Shown: positions 19,042 to 29,619 of the stretch, in pieces
Position numbering within the stretch: position 1 is the stretch's first letter
Layout of the letters: every line of letters begins with the position of its first letter
From: Podocnemis expansa
Taxonomy: Eukaryota > Chordata > Testudines > Podocnemididae
Assembly: GCA_007922195.1 (NCBI GenBank)
Contig: ML682092.1
Coordinates: 772,035 to 836,034 of the forward strand
Direction of reading: 5' to 3'
DNA length: 64,000 bases
The notes under the pieces: model-generated
Database searches by the model: none
Seen by the model: only the letters and a program-made list of their open reading frames with translations
Told to the model about the DNA's origin: nothing
Made by a program: the position numbers and the translations under genes

Positions 19042-20224
19042 CAGTGGTTTCCAACCATTGTGCTGGGGCACATCTGTGTGCTATGGCACAACCCAAAGCA
19101 TGCCGCGAGCATTCCCGAGAACTGGGATTAAAGTTCCCTCCCTGCTCAGCTCAGCCACGTGGGTTGTGCAGGGCTGGGAAAAGGAAGAGGTTAAAATAAG
19201 AGAGAGGCACCAGAACACAGTTCCAGGGCCCCTATTTTTAGGCAGGCAGCCTTCCAGCCCCTCCTAAAAACAGAGGAAGGCACCGGAACCCGGAGTTCCA
19301 GGGGTCCCCCTAAAAATAGCAGGAGCAACTGGAATGCAGCATTCTGGTGACTCCACCTTAAACCGAGCTCCACCTTAACCCAGACAGAAGAGAGCGGCGG
19401 GAGGCCCGGAGTATGTGAATCTCCCTCTGCAGGGCAGAGCAGGTCCCAGCGGGTCAGCCAGCCTGCAAACAGCCCACATAAGGGCTTGGGGGTGGGGCTG
19501 CTGGTGTGTTTGTGAGGGGGTGGGTGTGGGTGTGTCATTGGTGGGAGTGGATGTGTAGCAGAGGGTGTATAGCTGGGGTTGTAGTGTGGCTGTTTGGTTG
19601 GGGGTGTGTGTAGCTGGGGGATGGGGTGGCTGTGTGTGTCGGGGGGTGTAGGTGGGGGCTGGAGACCTAGTTCTGGCCCCTGCAGTGATGGGAGGGTCCG
19701 TCAAAGGCAGCAGGGGGCTGGGGGAGGGGAGGATGGGGCCCATGGGGGTGGGAGGGAGAAGCAGGGGGATGAGGGTTTGCCCTGGGTGGCAGGGAGCCAC
19801 TGTGGAGAAGGGGGAAGTGGGTGCTGTGCCATGCTCCCCTGCCCTACTCTCCCACTCCCCAGGTTCCCCACTTCCCCTCCACAAAGCCACTTTTGCTCTC
19901 CCTGCCTCTCTCCTCTCTTGCCATGCTTGTGCTGTTCCCTACATGGCTGCCCTTGTCCTCTTTTGCCACCCCTGCCCTGCTCTGCTCCTCACACTCACTC
20001 CTGCCACTGCAGACGACTCGTGACCTCCCATGTTTTTCCACCCCTGCTCTGCTACCCCTACTACGCTACATGGCAGCACTTGTGAAACTCTGTGCCATGG
20101 TTCATGAATGTTCATACGTAATTTAAGTTAATTTGAATATTCATTAATTTTTTAATATTGGTGTGCCACAAAATATATGATGGTATCAAGGTGTTCCACA
20201 GCAGAGAAAGGTTGGGACCCACTG
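19042..20224. mobile_element. hAT element in the DIRS fragment
   Basis: The 1,183-bp element starts CAGTGGTTTCCAACC and ends GGTTGGGACCCACTG. An exact 8-bp duplication CTCTAAGG lies at 19034-19041 and 20225-20232. The interior has GT-rich low-complexity DNA (about 19490-19640) and no transposase. Confidence 0.93.
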
Positions 20225-20711
20225 CTCTAAGGCAGCTTCCATCAACCGGGAGCTACTGGGTGATCAACCAAGAAGGGGAAACTCTCTGGTGGAACCTGAT
20301 ATTTATGACTCACTATATCTGAGACTGGAGGAATCAAAGCAGGCATCTGCCAGCGTACTCTGGCAAGGTCATGCACATTAGGGTTCAATGGGACCGTAAT
20401 TGCGCCTGAGGGAAACTTGAGCCCCAGATCAAATAGAGGGTCTTGATCCCCACTGAACAGGTTCGACCTCCAATCCCATATGAGCTATTACTGGGCAAAG
20501 GAGGTCATAATGGGCAGTAGCGTCCTCTCTGTGGGACCACAGTCTGGGATTTAAAGCCCTGTAAGGAGCTGCAGGCAATGGTGGAGTGGTCCTGGGCCTT
20601 TCGGTGCCAAAGAAGGTCTCAGTGAGCATATGCAGAGGCTTTGTGCCTGTTCAGTGAAACCTTACTCCAAGCTGGGAGTTTTAAAAGCTCCCAGCTAGAA
20701 GGAAACTCTCA

Positions 20712-20981
20712 GACGGCCGGAAGACTTTGTCTTCTGGCTGGGTAGGGACTGGCTGCCGGCCACGCATGGCCAGCAGTGTTCACTGCATGGGGCGGCAGCA
20801 CGGGCTGCAAGTCCGCACTGTTGTTCAGCTTACAGGGAATGTAGGTCCTTGCTTTAAAGGACCGACAGATGACGCAATTGGTAGCCTGGTAGACTACACC
20901 AAGGCACTGTAGGCACATCTCATGGTGGTCATCCCTTGGGAAGGCCTTGCCGCAAGAAGCACAGGGTTTGAAGCCTGGCAT
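20712..20981 (-). pseudogene. DIRS Gag N-terminal Cys-rich motif (second subfamily)
   Basis: The frame runs on the minus strand from 20981 down to about 20712. The Cys pattern CxxC, CLQC, CVIC is complete here, unlike copy 1. The frame also extends upstream of the Met, so the start is inferred from conservation. Confidence 0.65.
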
Positions 20982-21367
20982 TGTTGGCGCCAGTTGGGAG
21001 CGGTTTTCTGGCTCCGGGTTCGTATGCTCGGAAGGAACAGAGGTTCTTGGTGGGACGATGTCCATAAACAGATCTAAGCTGAATGGGCAGCTCATACACA
21101 GCAGAACAGACAGGCGCTTGTTTAATTGCAAGGAGTGGGCTGTTCCAAAACCGTCACTGAGGGCGGAAAAAGGCACTGAGGAGGATAAGGGTCGGGGTCA
21201 TATATATAGCTATCAGAGTGGTTGGAGGGGGCATTGGCTGCCAACCCTGCTCCGACAGGCTAAGGCTAAAAAAGTTGCCAGCCAATCATGCACTGCGGCA
21301 TGTAGACACCTAATACTGAATGATGTAAGCAGCGCTCAAAGAAGAACCATTCCTGTCCAGGTTAACA

Positions 21368-21600
21368 AGTTCCAAAGAGGTAGCTGCGTTAGTCTATCTC
21401 AGCAAATAAACAAGGAGTCTTGTGGCACTTTTAAGGACCAAAAAAATTGTTTATCATATGAGTTTTCATGGGAGAAAATCCCACTTTGTCAGACACTTTC
21501 TTCAGAATGTCTGATGAAGTGGGATTTTCTCCCATGAAAGCTTATGTGATAAATAAATTTGTTAGTCTTTAAAAGTACCACAGGACTTGTTTCTCATCCA
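21368..21600. mobile_element. PLE-derived fold-back element
   Basis: Two PLE 3' tails lie in inverted orientation, meeting near 21490. The left arm reads GAGTCTTGTGGCACTTTTAA and the right arm its inverse (TTAAAAGTACCACAGGACTTG), so the whole can fold into a long hairpin. Flanks GTCCAGGTTA and ATCCAGATTA suggest a decayed target duplication. Confidence 0.75.
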
Positions 21601-21895
21601 GATTAGAGTCGAGTGTCCAGTATGTGATCAAAGCTTGGTCCTGGTTTCTAGGGTTTGACAAGAAAAGCTGTTATTTAAGATCCATTGTCTCCTTAGGAGA
21701 GTAGTATGTGTGCTCTTGGGCAGGAGTTTCCCTGCCTCAGTTTTCCCAGCTGTAAAAAGGGAACAATAACCCCTGCTTACTCACCCTTCTGGGCTGTTAT
21801 GAAAATTAACTAATGTGCAAAAAATGCTGCATGTTGTTTCTTCAATCTCTCACTCACACACACACACAACCCCCACCCCCTTTGCTTAAGGTAGG

Positions 21896-22088
21896 GGTCT
21901 CAAACTCAAATCAACATGAGCACTAGCACAGGGCCACAAGAGGACTAGTACATTAGCCCGAGGGCTGCACTAATGAAACCTTTTCATGCAAAGATATTGC
22001 AAATGTTGGTAGCAATAGCATCATTGCAGGCTGCAGGAAACAGCTTTAAGGGCTGCATGTGGCCCGTGGCTTAAGGAACGCATTGAAT
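21896..22088. mobile_element. Decayed hAT fragment
   Basis: The left end (AGGGGTCTCAAACTCAAATC) matches the hAT at 525. The following GAGGGCTGCAC and the right GCTGCATGTGGCCCGTGG are also shared. The right terminal repeat is not clear. Confidence 0.6.
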
Positions 22089-22474
22089 AGTGTCAGGTGT
22101 ACAATTGTGATTTATTTTGTGTTAACACATTTCTTACCATTCGTTCTACTGTGCCACAGTTATAAAACTCAATTTTACTAAATGCTTGCCATGAGTATGA
22201 CTCAGCCAGAGCTAGGGTTACCAGATACCAAAGCAACAAAAGGAGGACAAGAAAAGTACAAAAAGGAGGACAGCAGAGGACAAATAGAAAAAAATGTAGT
22301 AGTAATATAACTGTCACTACCATATTATGTCATGGAAAACAGGTAATGATTAATGAATGCAGCATGAAAACTGCACAAAGTCATGTGATTTTTAAATTAT
22401 TTTAAAAAAAAATTCTTTCTTTTACTGAAAACTGGATTTTTTCAGTAAATGAAAGTTTTTCATTACCCTTTAGT

Positions 22475-22590
22475 TTCAAATCAAATCATAGAGCTGGAAG
22501 GGACCTCATGAGATCATCAAATCCAACCCCCTGGGAATTGAACCTAGGACTTTCTGCATGTTAAGCAGACATGTTAGCCACTACACTATT
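22475..22590 (-). repeat. Short SINE with tRNA-Val-like head and CR1-like tail
   Basis: On the minus strand the head reads TAGTGTAGTGGCTAACATG (B box-bearing T arm GGTTCAATTCCC follows). The anticodon loop CTTAACA resembles tRNA-Val(AAC). The tail CTCATGAGGTCCCTTCCAGC is the CR1 3'-end motif, so it probably used CR1 reverse transcriptase. Confidence 0.65.
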
Positions 22591-22914
22591 TGTAGGGCTA
22601 ATTAATATCCATGAGACTAAAAAAAGTTAAAAAACTAAATTTGCAAATATAAACTTGAAAGGCACCTCAAAAAGTAAAAGAAAAAAAGTTAACTTGCCTC
22701 TCATTTTTCATTTTACACAGCAACCCATTTTATGATTTAAAAAAATCTGTCCTAAATTATTTCTAGCCAGTTCAAATGTGCCCCTTTATTTGTTTTACTT
22801 AATTGGTCCCTGTTAGTAATTTTATTCACAGTATATTTTCCTTCATTTTATTAGTGTTTGCTATATTTTTTCCCCAATTTACCCCTTTTGTAAGGAGCAA
22901 CAGTCCAAAAAATC

Positions 22915-22985
22915 AAAACACCCAATTCAGGGTGCAAACCCACAACCCCTGAGATTCTCAACCTACAGAGCTATGTAGGCTGTTG
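22915..22985 (-). repeat. tRNA-Lys-like fragment, minus strand
   Basis: On the minus strand TAGCTCTGTAGGTTGAGAAT and GGGGTTGTGGGTTTGCACCC resemble tRNA-Lys D and T arms. The anticodon arm is largely deleted, so it is not a functional gene. Confidence 0.5.
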
Positions 22986-23087
22986 GTATAAAACCATCTA
23001 CAAACAGGTGAAAGTGTATGCTCTGTGCTACCCTGCCCTGCTTTTTCTGCAGGCTGCTCTTTGTTCCCTGGGTGTGCCTCTGTATAG

Positions 23088-23155
23088 CAGACTCTTAACC
23101 TTAGGTTGATGGGTTGGAGCCCTGTGTTGGGTGCTTTTTTTTTTTTTTTTTTTTT
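23088..23155 (+). repeat. tRNA-Lys-like 3' part with T-run
   Basis: GCAGACTCTTAACCTTAGG contains a CTT anticodon context, followed by a T arm (GGGTTGGAGCCC) and an acceptor-like GTTGGGTG. A run of more than 20 T follows, like a pol III terminator. The D arm is not convincing, so I call it tRNA-derived rather than a tRNA gene. Confidence 0.5.
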
Positions 23156-23427
23156 AACATTCTACTCATCAGACTTAAAAAGACAGACAAAATCACCTAT
23201 TTTTAGAATTCCTGGAGGACAGAGCACATGAAGGTAAAAGGAGGACATGTCCTCTTTTTGCTGGATGTCTGGTAAGCCAGATTAAGACATGCCGAGGCTC
23301 TAAGTTATGTCAAAATTCAGTGGCCCAACGCCATAAAAAATAAAAAGAAAAAAGCATATTACGTTATAACAGAAAGGCTAATAAAAAAATAAACGGCAAA
23401 TCATTATATGTGCACATATACCTAGGC

Positions 23428-23765
23428 CAGAGTTTCCCAGACATTTTAAGGCTGGGGACCCCTTTCTAACAAGAACAATTTGCAGCTCCCCCCCCCAGTG
23501 CTTGATGGCAGCGCCATTGTGGGCAGAACTTAGCCCACGCTGCTCTCCTGCCAGGGAGCAAGGGCCACGGTGGCTATGGGCCTCTCGCCTGCATGCTCAG
23601 GCATGGTGGGAATTTTAAAAGCTCCCTGCTGGCTGGACACCTGGGTCTCCATGGCAACCAGAGACACTGGTGGCCTCTGGCCCCAGCTCCCAGCCTGTCC
23701 ATGGACACCCCTGAGCCACTCTGTGGCCCCTCAGGGGTCCATGGACCGCAGGTTGGGAACCACTG
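23428..23765. mobile_element. hAT element, 338 bp
   Basis: Ends CAGAGTTTCCCAGAC and GGTTGGGAACCACTG are inverted. Flanks ACCTAGGC (23420-23427) and ATATAGGC (23766-23773) match at 6 of 8 positions. Confidence 0.82.
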
Positions 23766-23773
23766 ATATAGGC

Positions 23774-24100
23774 AAAGATGTGATGAAAAACAGCTAAATA
23801 AAACGTACAGCTTGCAAAAAGCTTTGCATCATCAAATACCTTATGATAAATCTTCTTAGTTATCTTCCACATATTTAGAGGCCCCTCTCTAATGTGAGGC
23901 CCTAAGCCATGACTGACTTGGCTTGTGCCTAAATCCAGCACTGGACTCAGCACATGGACAATGATCACATCAGCAGGCTTCATGTTAGACTAGAATTTGC
24001 AAGAGATGAACAAATGACAGAATTGCTTGATGCAGTATCTATTTTAACTAGAAAATCTATTAAATCGGTAACTGTTAACTGGCCTGTAATTTGGTTGTTG
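23774..24100. other. Unassigned AT-rich sequence
   Basis: No gene or repeat recognised. It continues the host flank left of the hAT. Confidence 0.4.
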
Positions 24101-25235
24101 TCCTACACTTAGGACAGAAAAATCCCATGTGCTGTACAGGCTGGGGATTGATTGGCTAAGCAGCATCTCTGTAGAAAAGGTCCTGGGAGTTAATGGCACA
24201 CAGGAAGCTGGATATGAGTCAGCAGTGTGGCCTTGTTGCCAAAAAGACCAACAACATACAGAGTCATTCCTAGGTGAGGGCGGAGCCTAGGGCCAATTTG
24301 CTTGTGGGGGGAATCCCGCATCCCGTGCTGGGGGTGGAGGGTAAGTGTGGGCCAGCTCAGAGGCTGGGCCCTGCACTCTCGCCCCTCCCGTGAGCCAGCA
24401 ATTCGGCACCTGGGGGTCAGGCTCTACTCTCCCGCCCTGCCTCTGGGCCAGCCACCCCACCCTTGGGCCAGCTATTCTGCCCTGGGGGTGGGGAGGACTG
24501 GCCCAGAGCAGAGGTGGAGGATAGCATGGCATGGTGGTGGGAGGGGAGCAAGGTGGGCCCCATGCTGCCCTGCTCACAGTAGGACAGTGCAGAGCCTACA
24601 GAACTGCAGGACCAGAGGCAATTGCCCCTCTCGCCCCTGATGGCATATTGGGCTGTATCAGTAGGAGCATTGCCAGCAGATCAAGGGATGTGATTATTCT
24701 CCTCTATTCAGCACTGGTGAGGTCCCACCTGGCATATCATGTCCAGTTTTGTGCTTCCTGCTACAAAAAGGATGTGGACTAATTAGAAAGAGTCCAGCAG
24801 AAGGCAACAAAAACTATTAGGGGGCTGGGGCACGTGACTTACAAAGAGACTGAAGGAACTTGACTTTGCAGAAGAGAAAACTGAGGGGAGATTGGATAGT
24901 AACCTTCAACTACTTGAAGGTGTGCCCCAAAGAGGAGGGGGCTAGGCTATTCTCAGTGATGACAGAGGACAGAACAAGGAGCAGGGTTTCAAGTTGCAGT
25001 AGGGGAGAGAGGTCTAGGTTGGGTATTAGGAAAAATACTTTTTCACTAGGAGGGTGGTGAAGCACTGCAATGGGTTGCCTAGGGTGGTGGTGGAATCTCC
25101 ATTTTTTTTAGAAACGTTTAAGATCTGTTCGGACAAAACCCTGGCTGGGATGATTTGGTGGGAGTAGTCCTGCTTTTAGCAGGGGGTTGGACTAGATGAC
25201 CTCCTGAGGTCCCTTCCAGCCCTATGATTCTATGA
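24101..25235 (+). mobile_element. CR1 LINE, 3' end
   Basis: The end of ORF2 and the 3' tail are present (decayed frame around ISVEKVLGVNGT, then GTCCAGTTTTGTGCTTC). The element ends with the CR1 hallmark CAGCCCTATGATTCTATGA. A hAT (24259-24639) interrupts it. The 5' limit is approximate. Confidence 0.85.
24259..24639. mobile_element. hAT element in CR1 (family CAGGGCCRTCCYTAGG)
   Basis: The left end CAGAGTCATTCCTAGG and the right end TCGCCCCTG match the family at 26478 and 44692. CR1 continuity is restored on removal. The flanks ACAACATA and ATGGCATA match at 5 of 8 positions. Confidence 0.75.
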
Positions 25236-26469
25236 CCAACAAACTCAAGCCCCCCAGCAGAAAAGCAGATCAAGTATTTAGGTATATTCAAGTGGCTTGG
25301 AATGAATTTTTAAAAAAAGCCTTTAGAAAGAAAAGATCCACTTCTAACATTATAGTTCACTGTCCCTGTGAACTGTCCTTCTTGTTTAACCCTTTCACTG
25401 CAGCTTAATTCCATAGCGCTACCTCTAGCTCCATGAGAGCACACCAGCTCCTCATGGTCATTCTCACTAACACACAGCAAGTAACAGCTCCAACTGGATT
25501 TAGGGTCAGAACAATCCAGGCCCTCTGACACACTTACTGGTATCACTTTGAACTTTGATCACTTCACTAGTGAACCATTTAACTAAGGATCAGACTGGAG
25601 GAAAAAGGAGGTTGCACTTTTCCAACTCCACTGACAAAATACACGCGGCACTTGTGAGCTGCCAAACAGAGACCCAGTCACATTAGATTGCTCAAGATAG
25701 CTTCCACGGACAGTTATTGCTGCAGGACTTGTTTAGGGTTGGCTCTGCTTGGCACAAAGGTAGAGGACACTCCTGGATTTGCAAGACTTAGTATGTAGCT
25801 GTGGTCCTGATTTCCATGTAAAGTAGGAGCTACTCAAGCATGACAGCTGGCATGATTACTTAGAATTTGGAGAGCAAAATGGAATTGAGTTCTCCCCTCT
25901 GCCCCCCAGCCCCTTTCTAGCTTCCCGAATGTCCCATATTCCAGGAAAGATGGACTGGGTGGCGTGGCACCTCTGCCCTTGGCATTACCTCTCCACAGCC
26001 AGGGGCATCCTCAGCTGTGGCCAGATGCTGGTCACTTTTGTGCCACTCTGGTGATCCAAAGGGTTTGGATACAGGTGAGAGAATCTAGGCTAACTCAGCC
26101 TGTGCCTGTAAGAGTCCGCCCACCCACTGCCTTCATACAGCCTGCCCAGTCCTGCTGCCACATGACAGATCAGTCCTTCTGCGGTTGAGGTGTCTGACTT
26201 AGGAGCCACACTATGGACATGGCAGCACAAGGGCACAGGCTAGCACTTGGGTTTCAAATACCAGCGCCACATATTACTGGGGGCTGTGAGAGATGCTCTG
26301 GTCACGTTTACAGTTTGGTAATGGTATTGCCCCTCTATTCAGCATCTGTGGGACTGCAGGAGACTGCACCCCACTAGTCAGGAGATGTTGTCAGCCCATT
26401 CAGAGACCGCGGAACTACCAGATTGTCTGGGCCCATAGTGCGGCATTTGGCCATCCACTGGAGTGATGA
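25236..26469. other. Unassigned sequence
   Basis: No feature recognised on either strand. Confidence 0.4.
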
Positions 26470-26477
26470 GGTGCTCA

Positions 26478-27006
26478 CAGGGCCGTCCCTAGGGAGGTGC
26501 GGCGCCCCGAGCAAATCACCCTCAGCGTGGCCCCCACTAAATCCCTCTCCCAGCATTGGGGGGCGGGGCCAGTTGGCCCAGGCAAGGGGCAGGCCCCTGC
26601 ACTGGCTGTCCCATGCCGGGGAACGGGCAAGCTGGCAAAAAGCGGCAGCCCAATTCAGTGCTGTGAGTCACTCCCTCTGTCCCCAGCTATGTGTGCTACT
26701 TTCGGCTCTGTGCCCGAGCAGCAAGGAGGGGGTGGGAGGCAGTGTGGCCGGGAGAGTAGCAATATGGGCGCCACTCTGCCTCCCACCACCTCCCCACTGC
26801 TCCAGCACAGAGCCAAAAGCAGCACGAGTGGCAGGGCTTGCTGCTGTTCCTCCCCCGCCTCTGGCTGCAGCGCAGGCCCAATCCTGCGGGTGCTACGTCC
26901 CACATGGCTCTGGGCCTGAACCTGCCTCCAGCCAGCCTCATGGGGCCCCCCAAAGTGCAGGGCCCTGGGCGGCTGCCCCTCTCACCCTACCCTAAGGACA
27001 GCTCTA
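26478..27006. mobile_element. hAT element, 529 bp (family CAGGGCCRTCCYTAGG)
   Basis: It starts CAGGGCCGTCCCTAGG and ends CTAAGGACAGCTCTA. The flanks GGTGCTCA (26470-26477) and GGTGCTGA (27007-27014) match at 7 of 8. It is GC-rich and non-coding; overlapping Pro/Ala-rich open frames are accidental. Confidence 0.88.
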
Positions 27007-27014
27007 GGTGCTGA

Positions 27015-27493
27015 TCACATCCCTGGGGACAGGTTAGAGCAGGTCAGGTGTTACTCAGAGACATTGACACCAGCAGCTCCCAGGACATATGTGAAGGGAA
27101 GTAAATTGTGGCACACTGCCCAGCCAAGATGGCTGGGAAGCAGTGAAAAGTGGATTGGCAATGGGCTGACACAACAACTGTACATGGCCACCTTGCCATT
27201 GCTCAGCCAGCTCTTATAGCACTGGGACTCTCACTCTGGTGCAGGGCCGTGAGCTGGCTCAGCACAGTGTGAGGGAGGATCTCCCTCCTGGGCACATGAC
27301 CAGCAGCCAGCTAAGCACTCCTTAAATCCTCAGCTTGAACTCTGGCTGGGGCTTGGCAGCACACTGACTGGGCAGGAGCCAGGGATTTCTCTAACACCCC
27401 CCCACACACCCCACCTGAATTTCCCCACGTCCCCCAGTTGTCAGCTAGTAACAGTGTCATACGTATTTAGTGAGCACCTCCAATACCCTCCTA
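27015..27493. other. Unassigned sequence
   Basis: Nothing recognised. Confidence 0.35.
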
Positions 27494-27501
27494 CACCTCC
27501 C

Positions 27502-28069
27502 CAAGGCCATCCTTAGGGGGTGACAACAGGATATTGCCCCAGGCCCTGTGGTTCTGTGGGCCCTGCGTTGTCCTGCCATGAGCAGGGCAGCATGGGGCCC
27601 AAACCGCTGCCCCCCCTCCCTCCCATCCAGCTGTTCCCATCCAGGGGATGGGGCGAGCTGGCCAAAAGCAGCAGCTGGGTTCAGCGCTCCCACTCCACCC
27701 CAGCCAGGCGCTGCCTTGAAGTCTGAGCTGTAAGCAGGGGGGAAGGCGTGGGAGGCAAGCTAGGGCCCATACTGCTGCCCTCGCTGCTGCGGTGCCTCCT
27801 GCCCCCTCCCTGCTGCCTCCAGCACAGAGCTGAAGACAGTGTGCATGGCCGTGGGTGGAGCGGGAAGTACGAGAGTGCTGAATCCTGCTGCCACTTTTGG
27901 CTGGCTCACCCTGTCCCCTGTATGGGGAACGGCTGGCACAGGGGTGAAGTGGGCCTGCTCCTTCCCTCTGGGCCAGCTGGCCCTGCCCCCCAGTGCAGGG
28001 GGCAGCTGAGTGGAGGCCCCTCAGAGGGCACTTTCCCCGGGGCCCTGCACCACCCTCGAGACAGCCCTG
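27502..28069. mobile_element. hAT element, 568 bp (family CAGGGCCRTCCYTAGG)
   Basis: It starts CAAGGCCATCCTTAGG and ends CTCGAGACAGCCCTG. An exact duplication CACCTCCC lies at 27494-27501 and 28070-28077. Confidence 0.9.
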
Positions 28070-28077
28070 CACCTCCC

Positions 28078-29243
28078 CCTAATTTCAAGTCCTGGGGAGA
28101 ATACTGGCAGGAGCACTTGCTGGCTTTCCCTGAAGCCAACATCTAATTTTCAGGTATGGGGAGAATACATATTTGCATGTTAAACCCAGAGTGCAGTGTG
28201 GCCTCCTCCCCTCAGTACACCATCACCATCATGCTTACTTGCCTTGCCCCATTGGCTGCTGATGCAGGCTCTGTCTGCCTGCATGTGGACAGTGCCTGCT
28301 TTCTGGCTTACTTCCTTTGCAGTTTCCTTGCTGATGAACATCAGTTTAGAAATGGGTCCAGTGCCCAGCAAGTTTGGGGGTACAGTATAAGGAATTGTGG
28401 GAGTTTGACCTCTCTTTCCACAATTCCCATTTTCTCCTGGAATGCCTTCTTCCCCCCCAATCTGGGAGAAACCTGCTCAAAACATGGCTGGCCTGGGTGT
28501 GGTGCCAGGAACTCTGGCAGTGCACACTCAGAACTGCAGATCGCACTGTGGGGCTGAAACAGCAGCTGGCCACTGTGAGTGGTGCCAGGCTATGTGAACA
28601 CCTATGAACCCAGCCTGTGGCATCGGGTCAGCTCCAGTTATGCAGGTCACAGCAAAGATGCTGACATGCCCAGCATCCCTCAGCTCCACCCTGCTCCCTT
28701 TCCTAACACAGGTCATGTGTGATGAAGGCTGTTCCTGGTGAGGCAAGAAGGCAGCATCAGGCCCCGCTTGTGAACACGAAAAGCCCCTTTGCTCCTTTGG
28801 CAATGAAAAGCATCTACTGACCTGTCAGTGTAACAGTTCTGTTCAGATGAGGGGTCCCATGCCCAAGACTGGCACCTTGCCACCTGGCCCCTCCTCCAGG
28901 TGAGGATGGCCACTGAGCTGACCTATGGCAAGATCCTGCAGGCCTGACTCCCAGGACAGGCAGTGCATGAGGATGCTTCTGTGGACTGGGTCTCATAGCT
29001 TGGCATCTTTGCTGTTTCAATGCCTCTGAAATCCAGAATTTGACAGTGGTGGTGAATTTGGCCTCTGGACCCAGCAGAGGAATATGTGAGGGAGAGCTAG
29101 ATTTCTTTCTTGTGACAGGAGATCAAGGTATGTCACTGCTTGCCAAGTTGCCACATTGTTTTCTGTAACATTTCTTCCTATTTTCAGAACTGTAGAACTA
29201 GCTGGGATGTTTCATTGTGAGCTAGACTGAATGCAGAAGACGG
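28078..29243. other. Unassigned sequence
   Basis: No gene or repeat recognised. Short open frames lack any conserved motif. Confidence 0.4.
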
Positions 29244-29281
29244 GTGGTTACTCACCAGTAACCATCCTTCTTCAAGATGGG

Positions 29282-29443
29282 CTGCTCACGTACATTAAGT
29301 TACAGGTGTCTATGTGCCGCAGCGCACGGTAGCTCGGGAAATCTTTAGCGTTAGCCTGTCAAGTCAGGGCACACGGCCAACGGCCCCTCCACACCGCGGC
29401 CACGGCCGCGGCTATATAGCTGACCGTGACCCTGACCCTCCCA
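29282..29443. repeat. DIRS copy 2 left inverted terminal repeat
   Basis: It matches 8310-8465 of copy 1 (GGTGTCTATGTGCCGCAGCG, then GCCTGTCAAGTCAGGGC). The inverted partner at 34694-34808 lacks the inner CG-rich third. Confidence 0.85.
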
Positions 29444-29502
29444 GTCCCATATAATGTTAGCTCTGTTAGCATATAACTCTGTTAGCGGGGACGGTGAGAG
29501 GG

Positions 29503-29611
29503 ACCTGAATGTATGTGAGCAGCCCATCTCGAAGAAGGACGGTTACTCGTGAGTAACCAACCGTTCTCCTTTGGGCGCTGCTCACATCATTCAGTTACAG
29601 GTGACTGCTAG
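29503..29611. repeat. DIRS copy 2 internal complementary region
   Basis: GAGCAGCCCATCTCGAAGAA is complementary to the left tip, and CGTTCTCCTTTGGGCGCTGC to the right tip. Between them lies GGTTACTCGTGAGTAACC, an inverted repeat at the modelled end-to-end joint. Confidence 0.85.
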
Positions 29612-29619
29612 CCATACCC

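Larger units (their letters stand above)
18732..21352 (-). mobile_element. DIRS fragment, second subfamily
   Basis: Minus-strand Gag core is readable at 18845-19041 (LLGQNVYTRSTFQLCIANHQ, then WESMRRFWDLFSQEHFEEL). Gag resumes after a hAT insertion at 20233. The N-terminal motif MPGFKPCASCGKAF with HHEMCLQCLG and TNCVICRSFK starts at 20981. The terminal repeat at about 21180-21345 (GTGTCTACATGCCGCAGTGC on the minus strand) differs from copy 1 but matches the terminus at 45904. RT and recombinase are absent. Confidence 0.8.
22211..23278. mobile_element. Element with inverted ends carrying tRNA-derived pieces
   Basis: The left end AGGGTTACCAGATACC is inverted at the right (GGATGTCTGGTAAGCC). 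Both are followed by similar sequence (AAAGGAGGACA and its inverse). No clean target duplication is seen. Inside are a tRNA-Val-type SINE and two inverted tRNA-Lys-like segments. The class is unknown; hAT is possible. Confidence 0.55.

Noticed and set aside
22533..23155. Functional tRNA genes
   Set aside because: The Val-like copy leads into a CR1 tail, one Lys-like copy lacks the anticodon arm and the other lacks a convincing D arm, so they are tRNA-derived repeats.
26423..28146. Open frames of 130-193 codons around two hAT copies
   Set aside because: They are GC-rich, lie within non-coding hAT elements, and have no conserved domain.
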